Assembly (NCBI GenBank): GCA_019914945.1
Contig: CM034110.1
Location: forward strand, 4,257,308-4,321,307
Direction of reading: 5' to 3'
From: Typha latifolia
Taxonomy: Eukaryota; Streptophyta; Magnoliopsida; Poales; Typhaceae
Length of the DNA: 64,000 bases
Position 1 is the first letter of the stretch. Every line of letters begins with the position of its first letter. A program made the translations under genes and the position numbers. The notes under the pieces were generated by a model. That model was not told where the DNA came from, searched no databases, and saw only the letters and a program-made list of their open reading frames with translations. Positions 56,543 through 64,000 of the stretch are shown in pieces.

Positions 56543-56680
56543 AGCTAATTCAGTTTGAGTCTAGCATGGCTCGATTAGTATTTCGAGCAAGAAAACCTAG
56601 CTCGACTCAGCTCATTTAGAGCTCTAAATGAGTCGAGCTTACGAGCCTCGTGAGCTAGCGAGCTTTTTCTTACAGCCCTA
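56142..56680. mobile_element. hAT-type MITE, 539 bp, 8-bp target duplication with one mismatch
   Basis: It starts TAGGGGTCAACTTG (56142) and ends ...TTACAGCCCTA (56680), so the ends are TAGGG/CCCTA inverted. Flanks are GAGGAGAG (56134-56141) and GAGGAGAT (56681-56688). The interior carries AGCTCGGCTCG-type words near both ends, a short palindromic cluster (GAGCTC, CTCGTGAG near 56610-56665) and a long (AT)n tract (56477-56540). The chromodomain frame of the host element resumes right after the duplication. Confidence 0.78.
56477..56540. repeat. (AT)n microsatellite, about 32 units
   Basis: An uninterrupted AT dinucleotide run inside the hAT MITE. Confidence 0.95.
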
Positions 56681-56870
56681 GAGGAGATGCACATAGTTGA
56701 GCTAGTTAGGGTCTTATGTAGGAGATGACGACGTAGAGACAAGAGGCTGGAGACGAAGGTCTTGGTGGAGTAGTTGGGTCGACATTCTAATGATGCCACA
56801 TTGGAGCTTAATTCTAAGATAGTCGAGCACTTTTCTAACTTCATATCTTAAGGACAAGGTGAGAGAAGTG

Positions 56871-57300
56871 TGGTAGGCTATTATGACCCAACTTAGAGGG
56901 GTCCAATTGAATTGAGTTGGTCACTTATCGCACCATTTGCTTATTTTATTAGTCTTTGAGACAGACTAGGGTGAGGCTAGTTGGTCTACTCAAGTCACCC
57001 TGGTCCAAGGTAGCCACCAAATAGTGTAGTGCGCAACCTCATTTACATCATTGGACATTTGATCTCTCTCTCTCTCTCTCCTAGCCATTGGGCCCTAAAT
57101 CGAGGCTAACCTTCCCCTTTCGTCTGTTCACCCCCTTATCCCCCCTCCTCTTATATCCTTGTACCGAAACCACCGTCTACACCACCCTCCACCATCCCCC
57201 TAGCTGCACCCATCATCCTCACACCCTAGCCAATCCACCACCCAAATTGGACCGAGGCTATATTAGATTTTTCTTGAAATTAAATTGCTGAAAATAGTGA
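56871..57300 (+). repeat. 3' LTR of the second chromovirus (partial)
   Basis: It follows the polypurine tract, contains GTAGCCACCAAATAGTG in common with the LTR of the minus-strand element at 40890-41640, and a (CT)n run at 57064-57080. The end is not defined. Confidence 0.5.
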
Positions 57301-57779
57301 ATATCTGAAAAACTGAAGTTCATTTTGAATTCCTAAATTTCTAAGTTTCTGTAAAATTATTTTTCTGGGATTGATTTGTTGGAAATTACTAAATCACTGA
57401 AATGCAGAAAAATCTTAAAATCTGAGATTATGAAATCTGAAGTTGTGAAAATGTGAGTTTCTCAAAAAATATGAAAATAGGGAATTGTTCATTGCTTACA
57501 AGTTCATACTTTATTGCTTCTGTGACCTGAGGTTCTTCCACTTTTATGGAGTTCTCCTTTGTAGTTTGAATTAATTTTTTATTCTGTCTTGCAATTTGTA
57601 TTATTTTGACCTCATTCAGGCACAAAATTGACATCACTTGACAAATCTTGATTCCGAAAAACTTGTTTGGTTCTTAATATTCTTTCTAAATAAAGATTAG
57701 AGAATCTATTAGATCATTGAATAGCAAACTTTAGCGTACCAATACATTGTTTTAGTGCTATGGTAAGGCATGTTTCTAT
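57301..57779. other. Unassigned AT-rich DNA
   Basis: The phrase CTGAAAAT/CTGAAGTT recurs between 57290 and 57440. This could be the end of the LTR. No coding is recognised. Confidence 0.3.
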
Positions 57780-59480
57780 ATAATTATTAATAAAATAAGA
57801 GATTAATTAGAGATAGTGGTAAGATAATTAGAATTAGTTAAATAACCAAAAGTATGACTCTGCATAATTATTATTTATTTTTATATAAATTTTTTAATGT
57901 ATAGAAAAAATGATGAAAGTTGTTATATATTTGTGAAAGTTGTTAATATATATATATATTTTTTCTATTTCTTCTTTCTCTGCAAGATTATTATACGTAA
58001 ATTCTAAAATATATCGAAAATATAATAAAAGAACTAGGAAATAATAAAAGTTGTTAATATATTTTCTTCTTTTTTATATTTTTCTTCTTTTTCTTCTTCA
58101 TCTCTTAATCATTCTATATTTTTTATATACAAGTCTTTCTAATTGCTTCTTAATTAATAAAGTAAGAAATTAATTAGATATAGTTGTTAGATAATTGAAT
58201 TAAATAACTAAAAGTATGAATATGTATGGTTATTTTTTATTTTTATGTAAATTGTATTGATGAAATATGTAAATTCTGTAATGTATAGAAAAAAATAACA
58301 AAAGTTATTATATATTTTTGAAATTTGTTAATATATTTTCTCCTTTTTTTCTTCTATCACTTAATCGTTCTCACTTTTCTTCTATATAAGTCTCTCTATA
58401 CTCTCTTTAATTAAATAAAATATGAGATTAATCGGAGATACTTGAGAGATAATTAAAATTAATTCAATAACGAAAGTATGACTCTACATAATTATTATTT
58501 ATTTCTATGTAAATTGTAACGTGAAGTATGTAAATTCTATAGTGTATAGAAAAAGTAATTCAAATTGTTATATATTTATAAAAGTTGTTAATATGTTTCT
58601 TCTTATGAAGATTATTCTTCATATGTTTTTTATCCTTATTCTTCTTTTTCTATCCCTTAATCTTTCTCATTTTTTTTCTAGATAAGTCTCTCTAGCCGCT
58701 TTTTAATTAGTGAAGCAAGAGATTGATCACATATAGAAGTGAGATATTGAAATTAATTAAATAATAAAAAATATGACTCTGTATGATTATTATTTGTTTC
58801 TATATAGATTATAATGGTGAAGTATGTAAAATTTTGTAGTGTATAAAAAAAACAACAAAAATTATAATATATTTGCAAAAATTGTTAATAATTGTGAAAG
58901 TTGTTAATAATTTACATTATTTACATAGAGAAAGGAAATAAATAATAACAATTTTCACATGATTATTCATAGAAAAAGTAAATATATTAATAACTTTCAT
59001 TGTATTTTAACAAATATCATTACTTTTTCTATAGACTATAAAATTTACGTAATTTACCATGATAATTTATATAGAAATAAATAATAATCATGTAGAGTCA
59101 TATTTTCAGTTATTTGACTAATCCTAATTATCTCGTCATTATATCTAATTAATCTCTTTATTAATTAAAGAGCGATTAGTGAGACTTGTACTGAAAAAAG
59201 AAAAAGATAAAGAGGAAATGAAAAATGAGAATAAGTACCACAGAAAAAAAGAAGAAGAAAATATATTAAAAACTTTAATTATATATTTTTATATTGTAGA
59301 ACTATAATCTTTACTATTATAATTTGTATAAAAATAAATAATAATCATATAGAGTCATGATTTTAGTTATTCAACTAATTTTAATTATCGCACCACAATA
59401 TTCAACTAATATATTACTTTTTTAATTAAAGAGTTATTAGAGAGACTATTATAGAAAAAAGATTAAGGGATAGAAAAAAT
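57780..59480. repeat. AT-rich repeat array with reversed unit orientation
   Basis: Four diverged forward units start with AGA(G/A)ATTAATTAGA(G/T)ATAG-like words near 57800, 58165, 58420 and 58715. Each continues with AAAGTATGA(C/A)TCTG, ATTATTATTTATTT, GTAAATTCT, GTATAGAAAAA, AAAGTTGTTAATAT and a C/T-rich end. From about 58900 the same words appear reverse-complemented (AATAAATAATAATCATGTAGAGTCATA at 59075-59100, CTAATTAATCTCTTTATTAATTAAAG at 59145-59170, and again at 59335-59450). The array is thus a head-to-head inverted arrangement with about four plus two units. Confidence 0.7.
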
Positions 59481-59482
59481 AG

Positions 59483-59483
<1 letters not shown>

Positions 59484-59515
<32 letters not shown>

Positions 59516-59540
59516 TATTATTATTATTATTATTATTATA
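59484..59540. repeat. Palindromic microsatellite (TAA)n(TTA)n
   Basis: About ten TAA units are followed without gap by about nine TTA units, with the centre at 59514/59515. The two arms pair perfectly over some 26 bp, and the tract closes the inverted array to its left. Confidence 0.93.
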
Positions 59541-61329
59541 GCAGTAACATATGAAGAAGAAGATGGAGAAGAGTAAGAGTACGAGGCCACTTTTTTCTCT
59601 TATAGTATCCCGTTAATATTTAATGAGACACCAAATGATAGATAGATGGGCAATCTTATAATGAGAAAATACCTTATCTACAAAGAAAACTAAAAATATG
59701 TCACAGTCACAAAATAAAAACCAAGCTGGTTTATTTTGGTGCAAATAACCCTACTATTTACAGTGAAAATTCCAATAATGAGATATTGACTAGTTTATAT
59801 AGTACATTTTTATTATTTATTAGATATATATGTTTGCTTGTAAAATTTGTTATATTTTTATTTGAAGTTATGGAAATTAAAATAATAGATTGACTAGTTA
59901 TTTTTTATTATTTTGGCCATATTGTTAATCTAATAAATTGTGTACGGAGATATTTTGTAGCGTCTACTAAAAATGCCAGCAAAAACTTTTACTAGTTGGG
60001 ATGTACCTAGTGTTATTTTAAACACAGGTATATATTTTTTTTTGATGCTTTAACAGTTTGTAGTGGTGTATAAAAATGACAGCAAAAACCTATTTTGGCA
60101 TAGTGGGGTTAGTTGGTTGGATCATAAATAGGTTAAACAAATTTAGGAGTCTTCATGTTATCTGCAATCTATGTAATATCTATGTGTCCCAAAAATGACA
60201 TGGGTAGAAAACTTGTTAAGTGACATATTAAGGTACATTCTATTAGGTAAAAAGTAGAAAGTTGCAAGCATACATGAGAGTTTCAAACGTGAAAACTACT
60301 ACAGAAATATATATTAGGTAGAACTTTAAATTTTACAATAAAGTATATTAAATTTGAAAAATTTATCAGAAACATCGTAGTTTTTGTTTCTTTTATCATC
60401 TACATGAATATATATCATTTGACTCTACAAACTTCTTAATGCCTTACAACATGGTGAAATCTTCAGTAACTAACAAAATAGAGAATATTTTATTTATTAA
60501 AAATTCTAAAATACTTCTGGTTTGACTTAAAAATTTATTTCTCCATTGATTTTTATCTTAGTTTTAAAAACATTTTACATGGTAGTTGTTTGTCAAGAAA
60601 ACTAATTGTAAGAAAATTTTGAGGTATTTTAAGTAAAATAGAGTCTAATAATAAATATCTATATAAAATGGTGTCGGTGATAATAAAAATAAAAGGTAGG
60701 AAATTTTTGATAGATTTCCCTAAAGTTTTATTCTAACATCACGAAAATTAAACACATACGATTGATCTTGAGAATGAGATTCCAATATCCGAGTGCACAA
60801 CCAAGGGTTAGAAAAGTGCTAACTTCTTTTAAAATTTTAATATAAATTTGTAGTGCAGCTATAGCTATATGCAAACTCATCAGAGCCCAAACATTTAGTT
60901 CAAGGATGGCTAGTCCCTCTGTAGCCCATTTGCAACACCAATCCTCCATATAAATGAAATCAATTGATTTTATTTCAGAAATAAATTTGACTGTTTAGAA
61001 AATAATGAAATTTATGTAGTCTTATTATTTGAAACGAGATAGAAATTCATTTCATTATGTCTTTCTTTTTCCTATTTTCCATATGAGTTTCACAAGAATT
61101 TAACAGATTAAGAGTTAATTTTTTTCATTTGTAAAAGTTAACTTAAAAATGAAGTACATCCAGATACGATGTCAAGTCAATGGGTTTTATTACATACATA
61201 TTAATCCGATTAAATCAATTAAAAGTTCATCACTTAATGGTTCTTAACATTATTTGATGAAATTAGAATTCAATGATCAATGTATTCACAGTATTGGTGA
61301 TTCCAAATAGGATTCGAGGGTGGCAACTT
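59541..61329. other. AT-rich DNA with possible CACTA subterminal repeats
   Basis: Two similar units about 100 bp apart, TTTTGTAGCGTC..AAAAATGCCAGCAAAAAC (59957-59990) and GTTTGTAGTGGTG..AAAAATGACAGCAAAAAC (60056-60089), look like CACTA subterminal or terminal words. No complete terminus was found. The minus frame at 60949-60728 has hydrophobic residues but no known motif. Confidence 0.35.
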
Positions 61330-61907
61330 TGTTACGCATCAACTCTGGACAGATTTGGATGTAAAAATATTATGAAAATTTAAATGGTGGTAGCTTCACT
61401 AGATAGGGTTCCAATGGCTCTGGTTTCACATAAATCAGAGTTCTGGATGAAAAGATATAAATAAAATAGTGGAGCAATATTATAATTGGGCAGAACGGTA
61501 AATATCTGATGTTGCGGAGGTTGTCAAAGGATGGCATATGGCCAAGGGTGGTGGTGGATGGCCGTAAAGTAGGGTGACTACTGGTGGAGGAAAATGGCTA
61601 GGGTTTGAAAGATCCAATTGCATCTATGACTATGATCTTCTCCTAAAAACATAAATGTGTGGTAAAAGATAAAGATGAAAAGAATAATTTGATTAAACTC
61701 AGATTTATCAAATGATAATGCATCAACACATGTCAATTCCTATTTATAGAAGTAAAAAAATCCTAATGGATCAGATCTCTATGTGGATTATCCAATTCAT
61801 TTAAATTTTAAAATAATAAGATGAAATTAACTAACTAACTAACTCAAGTTGACTCAACTCGACTCAACTGACTCGACCAACTTAACCCACATGGTCGAAT
61901 CGTAATA
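61330..61907 (-). repeat. 3' LTR of the short element
   Basis: It starts TGTTACGCATC on the plus strand and ends GTAATA (a changed GTAACA). Same motif order as 7482-8107, with CTATTTATAGAAGTA near 61739 as the promoter-like part. Confidence 0.75.
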
Positions 61908-62300
61908 ATCCATCACACTTCCAACCACCTTGACCTCAATGTGTTTATAGTGGTTTTCATGCATTCTGTCACTCTTGAAATGCATGTCCTCGATCTCCAT
62001 GTAGATCTTATCTGCCACATGGAGGGCCTATGGTGGATTCTACTTTAGGGCCCACTTTGTTTGAGCCATAGTCTTTTCTAGTGGCTCGTATCAAATCCTA
62101 GCCATGGGTGATTCTACTCGAGGTCTTAATGCATACAGTTTAGGCCATGGCTCGAGTGTGGAAGGTCCAAGAAAGTGACCAACCAGTCATGATGGTTTTG
62201 GCGGCTGATTCATGGTGGTCAATGGCAGTGGCAGCACAGGTTGGCTACGTTGGGCTAGGAGAACCACTACTAGGCCCTCGATCAAATCCTTGATGGAAAT

Positions 62301-62520
62301 TTAGATCTCTTTCGAGTTCTCCTTCAAGTTCTCTGTTAATGATTCTCTCAACGAATTGATGGACTCTATCAATTTCTTCGCCCACGTAGGTGGCTTATCG
62401 TCAACGATTGGTGTTGGTGCTGGTGGCACTAGGGAAACCCCCACAAGAATGGAGATGAGTTCATAGTCATCCATAATTGATCCCTCATCGTTCATCTTAG
62501 ATCGCGTGTTAATCATCATC
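62301..62520 (-). pseudogene. gag-like start of the short element
   Basis: The minus frame from about 62517 reads MINTRSKMNDEGS and goes on to PPTWAKKLIESINSLRESL, then ends at 62301. The opening resembles that of the gag at 595 and the Leu-rich coil is usual for gag N-termini. No core gag domain follows. Confidence 0.45.
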
Positions 62521-62545
62521 CGAGTAGCGTCGGCTCTAATACTAA

Positions 62546-63123
62546 TATTATGCACCAAATCTGGACAAATATAGATGTAAAAATATTATGAAAATTTATA
62601 TAGTGATAGTTATGAGATAGGGTTCTAATAGCTCTAGTTTCACCAAAATTAAAGAAATTGATGAAAAGATATAAGAAAAATAGTACAACAAAGATCATAA
62701 TAGGGCAAAATGGTTAATATCCAACGTTACGGCAATCGTCATATGGTGGTGGATGGCTAAGGGTGGCAGTGAACGGCTAGTAGGGTGGCTGCTGGTAAAA
62801 GAAGATGGCTAAGATTTGGAAGATCAGAATGTTTCTATGACTATGATATATTTCTAGAAAGATAAAAACGATCTAACAACTACGGTAAAAGATAAAGACA
62901 AAAAAAATAATTTGGCTAAACTCAAATTCATTCAATGATAATTTATTAACACATGCCCACTCCTATTTATAAGAGTAAAGATCCTAGCATATTGGATACA
63001 CATGTTGATTATTTGACTTATTTGAAATTCAAAACAATAAGATAAAGCTAACTAACTAACTCAAGTTGATTCAACTCGTTTCAATCGACTCGACTAACCT
63101 GACCATGTGGCCGGATCGTAACA
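62546..63123 (-). repeat. 5' LTR of the short element
   Basis: It matches 61330-61907 along its whole 578 bp by eye, with many substitutions, mostly transitions. It ends GGATCGTAACA at 63123. Confidence 0.75.
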
Positions 63124-63540
63124 AAACCTTGACTTGACATAATAATTTAGCATAAATCGAATGGCTTTAAGTGGGTTTAGACTTAATATAATTGAGTTCG
63201 GGTTATAAACGAGATAACCGAGCAAACTCATTATTAAATAGATCATATTTATATTTTATTAACTATGCTAGTTTTATTCATTTATGACATGATAACCTGA
63301 TTATAATTTAAATTTTCATAATTGTTATTTGAATAATCTTTTTAAATCTTCTTATAACCCAAGTTGAATCAAAGTTTAACCTTGAGTTAGCACGAGCTGC
63401 TACGGTCACTTTTGGTGAATATGAGTTTCTATCTGATTTGATAATTTGGATAGAAATCAGCACAAAAATTACGAAAGTAATTAAGAAAGATTTAATCATT
63501 AGATTGATATGAGATTTTGATACATTCTTCCATTATGAGT
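63124..63540. other. Unassigned AT-rich DNA
   Basis: No coding or transposon end is recognised. Confidence 0.3.
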
Positions 63541-64000
63541 TAAAAATCTGGAATCACGACGATTGAATGAGTAGATCGAAAGTTACGTATAAAATAATGA
63601 CCAAATGTGAGATGATAGTGGGATGAACATGGAATACGTGGTTAGGGTTATGGAAGATGATTATGAAATGGTTGATGGATTAGTACTTGGAACAAGATGA
63701 GGGGGGAGAAGAGAGCTTCCAAGTATGGCTAGTCACTAGAGGGAGAGGGAGAAGTGAGAAGCGACAAAAGAATAACCTCGGCCATAGATGAGAACTTGGG
63801 TTGGATACCAACAAAAAGAAGGAGGAGAGAGAAGATGGCTCAAGCCTAGATAAAAACCAATTCCAATATTCAATAATCAATAATCCAAAGAGGTAGCTTT
63901 AGAGGGTAGCCAAACATTTAAAAATTCCTAAATAAATTCTATTACAACTCAACTTTCTTGTTATGCGTTCAAACGCACCCCGTTCACATTCGAACAGCCA
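63540..64000 (-). repeat. LTR fragment (minus orientation) with start of a GTTCGAAC array (copy 8)
   Basis: Read on the minus strand from 64000: GTTCGAATGTGAACGGGGTGCGTTTGAACGC, then AAGTTGAGTTG and a decayed TATA region (GGCTACCCTCTAAAGCTACC, about 63915-63896), then GATTATTGATTATTGA as in the LTR at 3121-3142, then a C/T-rich leader. The order is that of the gypsy LTR at 2750-3650. The array is cut by the window edge. Confidence 0.6.

Larger units (their letters stand above)
54656..57300 (+). mobile_element. Second chromovirus remnant, split by a hAT MITE
   Basis: It begins in the RNase H region, continues through a heavily broken integrase (54680-56110), is interrupted by a MITE (56142-56680), resumes with the chromodomain region (56690-56850), a polypurine tract (AAGGTGAGAGAAGTGTGG, about 56853-56870) and a 3' LTR (about 56871-57300). 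No 5' half remains. Wording of the integrase (ISMDYIEGLLTIRRYPVISI, VVDRLSKYANFSTLAHP) is close to the neighbour at 54168 and the minus-strand copy at 42589. Confidence 0.7.
61330..63123 (-). mobile_element. Short non-autonomous LTR retrotransposon (1794 bp)
   Basis: Two LTRs of 578 bp each (61330-61907 and 62546-63123) flank only 638 bp of internal DNA. Next to the right LTR the minus strand has a decayed primer site (TAGTATTAGAGC, 62544-62533) and a gag-like start. LTR ends are GTAACA and its decayed forms. The family is that of the solo LTR at 7482-8107. No clear target duplication was found. With no pol it would depend on another element. Confidence 0.8.

Overview
This window is from a flowering-plant nuclear genome. 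The evidence is a spliced gene for a GPI-anchored thaumatin-like protein, plant lineages of LTR retrotransposon (Tork-type Ty1/copia, Tekay-type and other Ty3/gypsy chromoviruses), initiator-Met-tRNA primer sites, hAT and CACTA transposon remnants, and AT-rich intergenic DNA. The GC-rich exons in AT-rich surroundings are compatible with a monocot, but this is a weak inference.

Layout. 1-4568: three or more decayed Ty3/gypsy LTR pieces in both orientations plus a decayed hAT transposase. 4569-12750: mostly unassigned, with a solo LTR of perfect outline at 7482-8107, a possible small gene near 9054 and a 2 x 316 bp tandem duplication. 12752: one end of a CACTA transposon. 13942-19240: fragments of LTR elements and LINEs, the LINE interrupted by a hAT-type MITE with a perfect 8-bp target duplication (18163-18795). 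19584-33466: one nested block. A minus-strand Tork copia element (target duplication AATTT) has a full-length plus-strand Tekay gypsy element (23422-33095, target duplication GATTT) inserted in its 5' LTR. 35991-37129 (minus): the only confident host gene, the thaumatin-like protein, in three exons. 40890-43700: minus-strand chromovirus remnant. 48600-50260: GRF zinc-finger and Mutator-transposase remnants. 50885-51290: a 68-bp minisatellite. 51815-57300: two back-to-back decayed chromoviruses, the second split by another hAT MITE with 8-bp target duplications. 57780-59540: an AT-rich repeat array whose units reverse orientation. 61330-63123: a short non-autonomous LTR element with two 578-bp LTRs. 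63540-64000: the start of another minus-strand LTR.

The host gene would give a secreted, cell-surface-anchored PR-5-like protein. Everything else is transposon-derived or unassigned, and the retroelement reading frames are broken. The most unusual signal is an array of the CpG-containing palindrome GTTCGAAC, arranged in a shared higher-order unit. It sits upstream of the TATA box in LTRs of both Ty1/copia and Ty3/gypsy elements, which suggests a promoter module shared between superfamilies.

All calls come from reading the sequence by eye. No database search or folding program was run, so boundaries of decayed elements are approximate unless a target duplication is quoted.
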